Assembly (NCBI GenBank): GCA_012032745.1
Contig: JAAUQQ010000003.1
Coordinates: 1-40,389 of the forward strand
Direction of reading: 5' to 3'
DNA from: Synechococcales cyanobacterium RM1_1_8
Lineage (GTDB): Bacteria; Cyanobacteriota; Cyanobacteriia; PCC-9006; JAAUQQ01
DNA: 40,389 nt
Of the stretch, positions 25,571 to 33,121 are shown in pieces (the stretch's first letter is position 1; each line of letters begins with the position of its first letter). The notes under the pieces were generated by a model. That model was not told where the DNA came from, did not search any database, and saw nothing but the letters and a program-made list of their open reading frames with translations. Both the position numbers and the translations under genes were made by a program.

Positions 25571-27491
25571 CGCTGGGGCGGTCCAGGCCGGGGCGGACAA
25601 TATCGGTCTCGGCCCAGCGTTCCAGGTTGCGCAAAATCGACTGCCACAGCGCGTAGCCCTGGGGGCTGAGGTGGGTGCCATCGGTGGTGAACTGAGCTAT
25701 CAGCTCCCCGTTGGCCGTTGCAAACTGGGGATAGATATCCAAAAAGACCACCTGCTCTGCCTGGGCGAGCTGAGCGATGCGATCGTTGAGGCTGCGAATC
25801 CGTCCTGGCGGCGCACCGATCGCCGCTGGTAAAATCGACTGCACATAGATCTGGGCCTGGGGGTGCTGCTGGCGCAGACGGCGCATGATTTGCTGGAGGT
25901 TGGTCAAAATTTCTACATCGCCAACGCCATTTTTGAGATCGTTTACCCCCGCCATTACGTAGATGCTGGTGGGGCGCGTTTGACCCAGGGGCTCCAGACG
26001 CTGGAGAATCCCCCGAGTCGTATCGCCGGAAATGCCCTGGTTGAGCCAGAGCTGGGAGCCCGAAAGTTGTTGAAGCGGCAGCCAAAGGCTGATGGAATCG
26101 CCCAGGACAATGCTGAGGCGATTGTTGCCCTGGCCGCTGCCCACGGCGCGGGCTTCAGCGGCCAGGAGGCGCTGCCATTGGCCATAGCTGGGCTTGGTGC
26201 TGGCGTAGCTCCAGAGGGATTTGAAGCTATCGCTGGGCAGGCGGCTGTGGAGCTTGCCAGCCTTGAGTGCGGCTAGGCGCTGCTGGTAGAGCTGGTTGCC
26301 GGAGCGGGGGCCGAGGGGGGAGATGAGCTCGGGCGAAATCGGTTGGGGAGCGGCTTGGGAAAAACCAGCCTGGGGCCAGGTGGGAGTGAACTGGGGCGGT
26401 GGGTCGGGCACCAGGGCAGGGGCTCGATCTGGCATGGGTGTGGCGGTGGGTCGCTTGCCCAGGGCGGCCCTGGGGGAGGGAGCCAGGTCGGCGGGGGAGA
26501 GCTGGATGCTGGGCAGCGCTTCCGTTCCAGGATTGGGCCGTTGGGCGGCACGTACGCGCTGGTCGAGGGCGATCGCCGCTCCAGCGGCGCTGATCTTGGC
26601 GATGGGGGCGGGGGGCTTGGCGATCGCGCCGCCTTCATTAACCCACTGGAGCCTGGACTGGCCCGAGGCCGACGTGGAAAAGTCTGGAGACAGGGGAGCG
26701 GCGACGGGAGAAGCCAAGGCCACCGCCTGGGCCGCCCCCGCAGCCTGGGCCATGCCCAGGGCAAGGGCCATGGAGCTCAAAACGGGGGCTGGGGACGACG
26801 GCGCTGCTGCTGGGGAAGCTGCTGGGGTGGCGGTTTGAGCCACTGTCTCAGCATAGGTTTCCACAGCCGCTTGGTGGAGCTTGAGCGCCAGGGGGCGAGC
26901 CGCTGGCGGCAGCTCGGCAATGCTGCCGCCCCCCCGACGGGTCAGCAGCGGGCGCAGGCCGAGCAGCCAGGGCTCCGGCAGAAATTTCGGTAGGGCCTGG
27001 CCCAGCTCCGCCATGGATCGCTGAATCTGGGGGGGCTCAATCTCAATGACCGGGGCTGGGGCGATCGCCGCCGCTGAACTTGGCTGGGAGCCTGTCTGGG
27101 AGCCTGTCTGGGAGCCTGTCTGGGAGCCTGTCTGGGAGCCTGCCTGGGAAATCGGCTGGCTCGGGGCCGAGCGGGCTGTGGAAGCTCGCGGCCAAATCCA
27201 CGGCCAAATCCACGGCCAAATTTCCTGCCAAATTTCCTGCCAACTTCCTGCCGCAGGCCCGGCCCCCTCCCTGGGCGCTGCGGCACAGCCCCGGCTGAAT
27301 TCAGCAGCATAGGTTTCGATGCTGGCTTGGTGAAGCTTGACGGCCAGGGGCGTGATGCCCTGGTGTCTGGACTGGTGCTTGGGCTGGTGACTGGAGCCAG
27401 CGATCGCCAGCCGCCCTGGCTCGACCGGACTGTACGGCCCTGTGGCGTTGGTTTTGGCCAACAGGGCAGCGGCAAGGCACAGATCACTCAT
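25560..27491 (-). CDS. SGNH/GDSL hydrolase with long repeat-rich N-terminal region
   Basis: A 643-residue protein. The C-terminal ~190 residues form an SGNH hydrolase: block I IVLGDSISLW with Ser466, block II glycine in NQGISGDTTRG (near 486), block III asparagine in MAGVNDLKNG (N517), and block V TDGTHLSPQGY with D604 and H607. All catalytic residues are present, so it should be an active esterase or acetyl-hydrolase. The N-terminal ~450 residues are Pro/Ala/Ser-rich and contain a TGSQ repeat, a WQEIW/WPWIW repeat and two copies of a short helix motif, LAVKLHQASIETYA and LALKLHQAAVETYA. The N-terminus has a hydrophobic segment (DLCLAAALLA) that might be a signal. Substrate unknown; surface-polysaccharide deacetylation is a guess. 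Confidence 0.8.
   Translation of the reverse strand: MSDLCLAAALLAKTNATGPYSPVEPGRLAIAGSSHQPKHQSRHQGITPLAVKLHQASIETYAAEFSRGCAAAPREGAGPAAGSWQEIWQEIWPWIWPWIWPRASTARSAPSQPISQAGSQTGSQTGSQTGSQTGSQPSSAAAIAPAPVIEIEPPQIQRSMAELGQALPKFLPEPWLLGLRPLLTRRGGGSIAELPPAARPLALKLHQAAVETYAETVAQTATPAASPAAAPSSPAPVLSSMALALGMAQAAGAAQAVALASPVAAPLSPDFSTSASGQSRLQWVNEGGAIAKPPAPIAKISAAGAAIALDQRVRAAQRPNPGTEALPSIQLSPADLAPSPRAALGKRPTATPMPDRAPALVPDPPPQFTPTWPQAGFSQAAPQPISPELISPLGPRSGNQLYQQRLAALKAGKLHSRLPSDSFKSLWSYASTKPSYGQWQRLLAAEARAVGSGQGNNRLSIVLGDSISLWLPLQQLSGSQLWLNQGISGDTTRGILQRLEPLGQTRPTSIYVMAGVNDLKNGVGDVEILTNLQQIMRRLRQQHPQAQIYVQSILPAAIGAPPGRIRSLNDRIAQLAQAEQVVFLDIYPQFATANGELIAQFTTDGTHLSPQGYALWQSILRNLERWAETDIVRPGLDRPSVRL
27084..27143. 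repeat. Coding minisatellite, 12 bp x 5
   Basis: CTGGGAGCCTGT occurs five times in tandem (27084-27143, last unit with one change), encoding TGSQ repeats on the minus strand within the SGNH hydrolase. The unit is in frame, so copy-number changes would not break the protein. Confidence 0.92.
27190..27250. repeat. Coding minisatellite, 12 bp units
   Basis: Two related 12 bp units, GGCCAAATCCAC and GCCAAATTTCCT, each repeat about twice, encoding the WQEIW and WPWIW repeats on the minus strand within the same hydrolase. Confidence 0.8.
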
Positions 27492-27645
27492 GGGAAGCTG
27501 GGCTGAGAAGCAAGGGAGGTCTGCTTTACTTCTCCTTTCCGGAAGCGGGTGATCAGGATTAGAAGGTTAAATTAGCCACTCAAAAAAGTCATGTCTGTAC
27601 GCAGATTCCAAGCTGGGAGCCTGGGTGATTGCTCCGGCAGACCCA

Positions 27646-27680
27646 TAAAAAAAGGCGACTGGGAATTTCCCAGTCGCCTC
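27646..27680 (-). terminator. Intrinsic terminator of the PhyH-FemAB-DegT operon
   Basis: On the minus strand a perfect 13 bp stem AGGCGACTGGGAA / TTCCCAGTCGCCT is followed by seven T residues (plus-strand A tract at 27646-27653). It lies about 100 bases after the stop of the aminotransferase gene. Confidence 0.93.
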
Positions 27681-27778
27681 AATTCCTGTCGTATCAATCG
27701 TTCCTGAGTTTAGACTGCCCCGAGTCCAGCTCAGAATTGTGATGGCATCACCATGTTCTCGAAGAATATTGGAGCAGG

Positions 27779-28924
27779 CTAGGCGTATCCACAGTGCTGA
27801 ATGACATCGATCACCCGCCCGCGCTCTTCCTCCGTGAGGCTAGAGCCCGAGGGCAAACAGAGGCCCCGCCGGAACAGATCCTCCGCCACGGCTCCGCCGA
27901 TTGCCTCGCAGCCCTCGAAGGCGGGTTGGAGATGTAGGGGCTTCCAGACGGGGCGGCTTTCGATGTTGTGGGCTTCGAGGGCGAGGCGGACGGCTTCGCG
28001 ATCGCAGCCAAACTGCTCCGCATCAATCGTCAAACAGCTCAGCCAGCGGCTGGAGCGACCGTACTCCGCCTCGGGCATGAACGTCAGACCGGGCCGGTCG
28101 CCCAGGGCCGCTGCATAGGCTGCAAAGTTGTGGCGACGGGCCTCGACGCGATCGGCCAAAACCTGCAACTGTCCCCGACCGATGCCCGCCAACACATTGC
28201 TGAGGCGGTAGTTATAGCCCACTTCGGAATGTTGATAATGGGGGGCTGGATCCCGAGCCTGGGTGGCCAGAAACCGCGCTTCATTGATCCCAGCGGGATC
28301 CTCTGCAACCAACATGCCGCCGCCCGAGGTGGTGATGATTTTGTTGCCATTGAAGGAGTAGATGCCAAAACGGCCAAAGGTGCCGGGGGCCCTGCCCTTG
28401 TAGGTTGCCCCCAGGGCTTCGGCAGCATCCTCAATCAGCGGGATATCGTATTGATTACAAGCAGCCAAAATCGGCGAAATGTCCGCGCTTTGGCCGTAGA
28501 GATGGACCAGCACCACGGCCTTGGGCAAGCATCCCCGGCGGGCGCGCTCTGCCAGGGCCTGGTGCAGAAGCTCGGGATCCATGTTCCAACTGCGGCGATC
28601 GCTATCCACAAACACAGGCCTGGCCCCCTGGTAGACAATGGGGCTGGCACTGGCAATAAACGTCAGGCTAGAGCAAAACACCTCATCCCCCGGCCCGACC
28701 CCGGCCAGGCGCAGGGCCAAATGCAGCGCCGCTGTGCCGGAGCTCAAGGCAGCAGCATGGCCAATTCCCACGGTCTGACAAAATTCCTGTTCGAAGGCGG
28801 TGACGTGGGGACCGATGGGGGCAATCCAGTTGGATTCAAAAGCTTCCTGGACAAAGGCTTGCTCTCGCTCCCCCATGTGGGGCGGGGAAAGTAATATTTT
28901 TTTAGCGGGTTTCTGGATAGGCAT
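27779..28924 (-). CDS. DegT/DnrJ/EryC1/StrS aminotransferase (sugar aminotransferase)
   Basis: A 381-residue PLP enzyme of the family that adds an amino group to keto-deoxy-sugar nucleotides (EpsN/PglE-like). Features: SPPHMGEREQAFVQEAFESN at the N-terminus, SSGTAALHLALRLAGVGPGDEV (61-82), the aspartate in IEDAAEALGA (164-173), and the PLP lysine K195 in SFNGNKIITTSGGG. The C-terminal SRPVWKPLHLQP is the substrate-binding signature. Full length. It is the last gene of a minus-strand set with the FemAB-like and PhyH genes, and a strong terminator follows. No sugar dehydratase is in the window, so the substrate would have to come from elsewhere. Confidence 0.9.
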   Translation of the reverse strand: MPIQKPAKKILLSPPHMGEREQAFVQEAFESNWIAPIGPHVTAFEQEFCQTVGIGHAAALSSGTAALHLALRLAGVGPGDEVFCSSLTFIASASPIVYQGARPVFVDSDRRSWNMDPELLHQALAERARRGCLPKAVVLVHLYGQSADISPILAACNQYDIPLIEDAAEALGATYKGRAPGTFGRFGIYSFNGNKIITTSGGGMLVAEDPAGINEARFLATQARDPAPHYQHSEVGYNYRLSNVLAGIGRGQLQVLADRVEARRHNFAAYAAALGDRPGLTFMPEAEYGRSSRWLSCLTIDAEQFGCDREAVRLALEAHNIESRPVWKPLHLQPAFEGCEAIGGAVAEDLFRRGLCLPSGSSLTEEERGRVIDVIQHCGYA

Positions 28925-29044
28925 TGCAGCTATTTCTACAACAGTGATTAACAGTCAAAATTCAAATCAAAATCCAAGTTGAAACCAGATCTAAAAAATT
29001 CTAAAAGCAGCTTGAAATCAGCTTAAAACCAAACTCCAAAGGAG

Positions 29045-30112
29045 CTAAATCGAGGCACGATAGGCTGGAAAGAAACCTGATTCCAGCAATGCTTCACTGG
29101 AAGTATTTAGATCCTTTGCTCGATGTTCGACGAGCTGCCGATACAAGGACTGATCTGTGACAAGCCGCACGACGCCAAAGTGATGTCGCTGCTGCGAAAA
29201 GCCAGACTTAAAGGTGTAGAGGTTGTCTCTCTTACCACCAACACCGCCTCCCAGATGAAAGTATTGGTTGCCTCGGTCCTTTGCCCACATCCGTACATAG
29301 TCCAGCACTTCCATGAAGGGAGATTGCTGGATAAACTCTGTTTTTGTCCCTCCCAGATGGGCTTGGACAATGCCACAGGACTCAAACAAAATTATGCCCG
29401 AAACGATAACCCCATCCCGTTCAGCAATACAGAGATGAACCGATTCACCCAATTGGGACAGGCCATCGAAGTAGGCGCGGTCAAAGTAATATTGTGCTTG
29501 GGCCTGGGCTCGGTCCATCGTTTCTTGGTAGATTTCTAAAAATGCCTCCAGATATTCACCGTAGGGAACAATCCTGGCTTCAAATCCCAGGCGCTTGCAT
29601 TTTTTAATCGAGCTTTTGTGCCCTTTACGGGTTTGGCTCCAGATTTCTGACTTGGGCAGCGTCAAATCAATAGAAACCGTCTCACCCTGCTCAGAATATA
29701 GCCCATGGTCATTTAGGGATTGCAGGGCCCCATTCAAGATGGGATGGAGCCGCAAAAATGCTGAGCAAATTCTTCGGGAATAAAAATTATCCTGAAGTGC
29801 TTCAAGGGCCAAAGCCAAGAAGTCAGGCGAACCCATTGCAGATTCGCTCAGCAAAAAACCAGGGTAGCCGTAGGGGGAAATGACATCGAACCAATCGAGG
29901 TCTTGGGCCAGGGAGGCATCATGGGAAGGTCGCAGGAGGTAGGGCAAGAAGAAGATGCGATCGCCATCCCCAATCACCATAGCTTCTGGCAGTGCTTTTA
30001 GGCGTTGAGCCTCCAGCTCCACATAGGCAGGAAAATGGTAGACATCATGGCGAATACGTTTTAGCGTCTCAGACCACAACGGACTTTTAGTATCAATGAT
30101 TTGAATATTCAT
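29045..30112 (-). CDS. FemAB-like acyl/aminoacyltransferase (double GNAT fold)
   Basis: A 355-residue protein with the two-GNAT-domain layout of FemAB and related acyltransferases: an N-terminal domain containing FFLPYLLRP and WFDVISPYGYPGFLLSE, and a C-terminal GNAT-type domain with KGHKSSIKKCKRLGFEARIV, VSGIILFESCGIVQAHLGGT and YFHLGGGVGGKRDNLYTFKS. The family transfers an acyl or aminoacyl group to amino sugars, peptidoglycan or small molecules. Its ATG overlaps the stop of the PhyH gene (ATGA at 30109-30112), so the two are translationally coupled. A 120-base gap leads to the aminotransferase. The acceptor could be the amino group made by that enzyme; this is inference. Confidence 0.82.
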   Translation of the reverse strand: MNIQIIDTKSPLWSETLKRIRHDVYHFPAYVELEAQRLKALPEAMVIGDGDRIFFLPYLLRPSHDASLAQDLDWFDVISPYGYPGFLLSESAMGSPDFLALALEALQDNFYSRRICSAFLRLHPILNGALQSLNDHGLYSEQGETVSIDLTLPKSEIWSQTRKGHKSSIKKCKRLGFEARIVPYGEYLEAFLEIYQETMDRAQAQAQYYFDRAYFDGLSQLGESVHLCIAERDGVIVSGIILFESCGIVQAHLGGTKTEFIQQSPFMEVLDYVRMWAKDRGNQYFHLGGGVGGKRDNLYTFKSGFSQQRHHFGVVRLVTDQSLYRQLVEHRAKDLNTSSEALLESGFFPAYRASI

Positions 30113-31095
30113 CTATGATCTTCCTCCTCCCAGAGCACTGGAAATATTTCGGGATCGCTAAAGTCTGGGTCGCCGTTGGGCTGTTTTCGGCACAAACGCT
30201 CATCAAAAATATGAATCTCTTCTCCCGCTGCATTCCAGAACGCTTGATAGCGATTGGCCTGATCCTGTAGGTGGAGTGCCATCGCCAAGCGGGGCTGCTG
30301 ACTGCGATTGGGGTAGCTGCCATGGATCGCCCAGCAGTGGTGAAAGCTCATCTGGCCTTTTTGGAGGACCATGGGAATTTTGACCACATCTCGCCCCGAG
30401 TTGTGAAATTCTGCTTCCAGCCCATCCAAATCTAAGTTGTTAAAACAACGTTTATCTTCTAGCCCTAGCCATTTGTGGCTGCCATCCAAAACCACCAGCG
30501 GTCCCTGGGCTTCAATACAATCATGGAGCGGAATCCAGGCTGTGAGTAAGTTGTGGGAGCTACAGGTCGCCCAGTAGGCTCGATCGGCGTGCCAGCCCAC
30601 GCTGCTTGGGACTGGCTGGCTTTGGCCGGGTTGGCTTTGGCCGGGCTGTGGCTCCAGGGGGGGCTTGTAGACGAGCTGATCGTCGAACAGGCGGATTTGG
30701 CTGCTGCGGGTTAGGCGGGCGGCGATCGCGCCAATGATCGGCTGGAGGGCAAACTCTCGCAGCCGATGGCTTTGCAACGTGACAAACTCATTGTTTCGAG
30801 TGCCATGCAGACCCGCCTGGGGCGTCCAATTGCGATAGCCGCTGCTGACGGGCATCGGCCAATCTCGCTCCCCTTGGTAGAAGCATTCAGCGGCTAAAAC
30901 AGCGGCATCAACACTCTCTTCCGAGAGAACTTTCGGCGAAACATACCAACCATGTTCCTCATAGAATGCCACATCGGCTTCGCTGGGCAATAGCTCCCAG
31001 ATCGCTGGTGGAATTTTTGATGGTTTGGTCTGCATAGATCCCATAGATTTGGTGGCACTACTCAAACGAAACGTTGAGAACATTGATGGGTTCAC
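30109..31095 (-). CDS. Phytanoyl-CoA dioxygenase (PhyH) family oxygenase
   Basis: A 328-residue Fe(II)/2-oxoglutarate-dependent oxygenase. The iron ligands are H169-x-D171 in GWHADRAYW and the distal histidine H258 in WAIHGSYPN. The 2-oxoglutarate arginine is probably R269 in QPRLAM. Length and motif spacing are normal for PhyH. A short PGQSQ repeat (about 151-160) just before the HxD motif is an insertion not expected in the family. The start may be the internal ATG at 31035 (MQTKPSK), since the first 20 residues look non-conserved. It is first in the minus-strand operon with the FemAB-like and DegT genes. It probably hydroxylates an intermediate of the same product. Confidence 0.87.
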   Translation of the reverse strand: MNPSMFSTFRLSSATKSMGSMQTKPSKIPPAIWELLPSEADVAFYEEHGWYVSPKVLSEESVDAAVLAAECFYQGERDWPMPVSSGYRNWTPQAGLHGTRNNEFVTLQSHRLREFALQPIIGAIAARLTRSSQIRLFDDQLVYKPPLEPQPGQSQPGQSQPVPSSVGWHADRAYWATCSSHNLLTAWIPLHDCIEAQGPLVVLDGSHKWLGLEDKRCFNNLDLDGLEAEFHNSGRDVVKIPMVLQKGQMSFHHCWAIHGSYPNRSQQPRLAMALHLQDQANRYQAFWNAAGEEIHIFDERLCRKQPNGDPDFSDPEIFPVLWEEEDHR

Positions 31096-31412
31096 ACTGA
31101 AGCCGAAGTCGGTCAGATTTTGGTAAAGACCGCCATTTCGCTTTGTTCTTTAGTATGCCGATGAATTTTTCTTCGAATACATTTATAACCGTTCAGTGCT
31201 TTCCCGATTCCCTTCAGTTTCTTCATGTTAAAGCCTAGAGATGGAGGAATGGCAAGGCCAATACAGATATTTTCAAAAATCTCATAGTTCCCTGTTTTTT
31301 AGCTCGGAAGTACGAAGCTTGGCGATGGTTTTTTTCATTTGAGAAGGATTTTTTTAAGGGTTAGCGCTGCGATCGCGTTTTCTGCCAGAGCTGGTTGGCT
31401 GACAAATCTTTT

Positions 31413-31452
31413 GCCCCTCATCCCCCAGCCCTTTCTCCCATCCAGGGCTACC
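31413..31452. repeat. Dispersed C-rich repeat, partial copy
   Basis: CCCCTCATCCCCCAGCCC then TTTCTCCCATCCAGGGC matches the left arm of the 40327 copy with changes. The right arm is missing. Confidence 0.65.
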
Positions 31453-31535
31453 TTTTACACACAAGTCGAGCCTAGACTGGTTCATATCGTCTGTAGGCAA
31501 AGTGCGATGGAATATCCCCTTTTAATTCATGCTGA

Positions 31536-31667
31536 GAGGATGTTTGAGAATTCGCCAAAGCCAGCGATTCCATCACCCAACAGGTTAGACTGCTGTCCTG
31601 TTTTTTGATCAAAAGTACGGGCGATGGGTACCATCGGCTGCAGCCAAAGCCATTCTCAAACATCCTC
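31536..31667. mobile_element. MITE copy 1, 132 bp
   Basis: Terminal inverted repeats GAGGATGTTTGAGAAT (31536-31551) and ATTCTCAAACATCCTC (31652-31667) are perfect over 16 bp. The element is flanked by TGA on both sides (31533-31535 and 31668-31670), a 3 bp target duplication. The interior shares with copy 2 (36497-36626) the order ACAGG-TAGACT, then a T-rich run, then a TACGGGC-ATGGG motif and AGCCAAAGC. It is non-coding, so it must be moved by a transposase elsewhere. The TNA duplication suggests an IS5-type (IS1031 subgroup) enzyme, which is inference. Confidence 0.88.
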
Positions 31668-31731
31668 TGAGCCGGAACAGCCCTTGGAGGGATTGGGGCG
31701 AGGGGGCATGCCCAAGACGACTCCGCCCCCC

Positions 31732-32268
31732 CTAACTAACCTTAGAAGCCAGCCAGTTGGTGATCAGCGCAGGACAGTTGCCCTTGAACCAGCGCCAAGC
31801 CACGATGCGGAAAACGGGCTTAGAGGTCCGAGCAGCCAGCTTGACAAGCCGATTGGCTGGCCCCCAGGAAACTTTAGTGTTGAGCAGGTTGACAGAGCCC
31901 ACATCGTAGAGGCAATCGATGATCAGCTTGATCGTAGTTTCCTCCTGGAGCACCAGGTTTTGCACCAGCAATTGGACATCGCGCATCCGCTCCCGTTCCC
32001 GGCGCATTTCCTCCGGCGTCTTGGCCAACTTGGTTGGCCGCTGGGCTTCGATAGAGGCAACCTCGATCGCATCGGGTATATCTGGACGGGACTGCTGGGA
32101 CACTAGCGCTGGGGGATTTAGGGTGGCGATGGGGCAAGGGTGGGGGCGGTTTGAGGCAGGCTCAAATTTACACGCTCCCAGGGCGGCTCCTATGCAAGCA
32201 CGGCCGCTATACTGCATAGTATTGATATACAGCAGGTTGTCGTTGAGGACTCCCCAGGGAGTCCTCAA
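31732..32268 (-). CDS. Conserved cyanobacterial protein of unknown function
   Basis: A 178-residue frame. The C-terminal ~110 residues look conserved: a charged helix (KTPEEMRRERERMRDVQLLV), then QNLVLQEETTIKLIIDCLYD, VGSVNLLNTKVSWGPANRLV and ITNWLASKVS at the end. They suggest a helical protein, possibly membrane-peripheral. The first ~70 residues are Pro/Ser-rich and non-conserved in appearance, so the true start may be at internal ATGs such as residue 18 (32217). I recall similar cyanobacterial proteins with no known function. It is divergent from the moaD-like gene. Confidence 0.6.
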   Translation of the reverse strand: MRTPWGVLNDNLLYINTMQYSGRACIGAALGACKFEPASNRPHPCPIATLNPPALVSQQSRPDIPDAIEVASIEAQRPTKLAKTPEEMRRERERMRDVQLLVQNLVLQEETTIKLIIDCLYDVGSVNLLNTKVSWGPANRLVKLAARTSKPVFRIVAWRWFKGNCPALITNWLASKVS

Positions 32269-32346
32269 CTTTACTCTTCTGGAGCCGCTGCTCCGGTCAG
32301 TCTTTATTCGCTCAGCAGCTTACGCCCGTTCCCCATCCCTTCGCCT

Positions 32347-32613
32347 GTGACCTCGCCACCACCGCTGATTACTGTGACCGTCAAGTTGTTCGCAGCCTAT
32401 CGGGATGCCTATGGCCAAGATGAGCTGGTGCTGCAATTGCCGGGGAGGACGACGGTGGCGGCGTTGGGCGATCGCCTCATCGACCCACATCCCCAGTTAG
32501 CGCGCTGGCGCAGTGTCACGCGCTACGGCATCAACCTAGAGTTTTCCGCCCCGGAGACTCTGCTCCAGGACGGCGATGAAGTGGTGCTAATTCCACCCGT
32601 CAGCGGGGGCTAG
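32347..32613 (+). CDS. moaD: MoaD/ThiS-like sulfur carrier (molybdopterin synthase small subunit)
   Basis: An 88-residue beta-grasp protein ending in the obligatory Gly-Gly (PVSGG), where sulfur is carried as a thiocarboxylate. Features: VTVKLFAAYRDAYGQDELVL at the start and DEVVLIPPVSGG at the end, closer to MoaD than to ThiS. The start codon is GTG at 32347, and no ATG lies near. Partner MoaE is not in the window. It is convergent with the YggT gene, 26 bases apart. A role in thiosugar or tungsten/molybdenum cofactor synthesis by a paralogue is the main alternative. Confidence 0.85.
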   Translation: MTSPPPLITVTVKLFAAYRDAYGQDELVLQLPGRTTVAALGDRLIDPHPQLARWRSVTRYGINLEFSAPETLLQDGDEVVLIPPVSGG

Positions 32614-32639
32614 CCAGGAGAGAGAATCGGAAGCAAAGC

Positions 32640-32906
32640 TTACATCGCGCTGCCGATCAAGCCACCTGCAATTCGCAAAACAAAAATTGCCAAGATCGGC
32701 GAGAGATCCATACCCCCCAAGGGCGGAATGAAGGAACGAAACAGGTTGAGGTAGGGATCGGTGATTTGTCCCAAGGCTTGGAAGGGCTGGCTGTACCAAT
32801 CAATCATCGGAAACCAGGTCAACAAAACCCGCAGGATCAGCAGGCCCGTATAAATCGAGAGGGTTGTTCCGATGGTATTGGACAGGAGACCCAGGGATTC
32901 AGTCAT
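32640..32906 (-). CDS. YggT/Ycf19 family membrane protein
   Basis: An 88-residue protein with two membrane helices (about 13-32, LSIYTGLLILRVLLTWFP; about 68-86, LSPILAIFVLRIAGGLIG) and the family loop QPFQALGQITDPYLNLFRSF then IPPLGGMD. The family is also encoded in plastids as Ycf19. It has been linked to thylakoid/nucleoid organisation and, in other bacteria, to stress tolerance. Length is normal. It is separated by about 215 bases from the sigma factor gene end, with an REP-like hairpin between. Confidence 0.9.
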   Translation of the reverse strand: MTESLGLLSNTIGTTLSIYTGLLILRVLLTWFPMIDWYSQPFQALGQITDPYLNLFRSFIPPLGGMDLSPILAIFVLRIAGGLIGSAM

Positions 32907-33051
32907 GGGGATAGAAGAGGGTTGAAGTCAATACTGCTTTGGCGTCGCACAGCACAGGTTGGACTATGGATACTTTAGCTCAGATGGCTGGAAACTCCCA
33001 TCTGCCCCAGGCCATTTCCCCCAAAAATCATCCGAGCATCCCCTAGCGGTG

Positions 33052-33098
33052 ACCTCTCCCCTCTCCCACAATCTGGGAGAGGGGCTGGGGGTGAGGGC
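33052..33098. repeat. Dispersed hairpin repeat, full copy
   Basis: A perfect 11 bp stem CCCCTCTCCCA (33058-33068) / TGGGAGAGGGG (33074-33084) with loop CAATC, followed by CTGGGGGTGAGGGC. It lies 24 bases past the sigma factor stop and could act as its transcription end. Confidence 0.85.
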
Positions 33099-33121
33099 CG
33101 CTTGGCCCCAGGCCAGAGCTG

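Larger units (their letters stand above)
31096..31731. other. Intergenic region with MITE and dispersed repeat
   Basis: 636 bases. The first part (31096-31380) is A/T-rich and should contain the promoter of the PhyH operon. It is followed by a dispersed C-rich repeat (31413-31452) and a complete MITE (31536-31667). I see no gene. Confidence 0.6.

Noticed and set aside
27084-27250. Tandem repeats considered as a CRISPR array
   Set aside because: The units are 12 bp and contiguous with no spacers, and they are in frame within a coding region.
32964-33000. Possible tRNA fragment (TTTAGCTCAGATGGCTGG)
   Set aside because: It resembles a tRNA D-arm by a few bases, but no acceptor stem, anticodon arm or T-arm can be folded around it.
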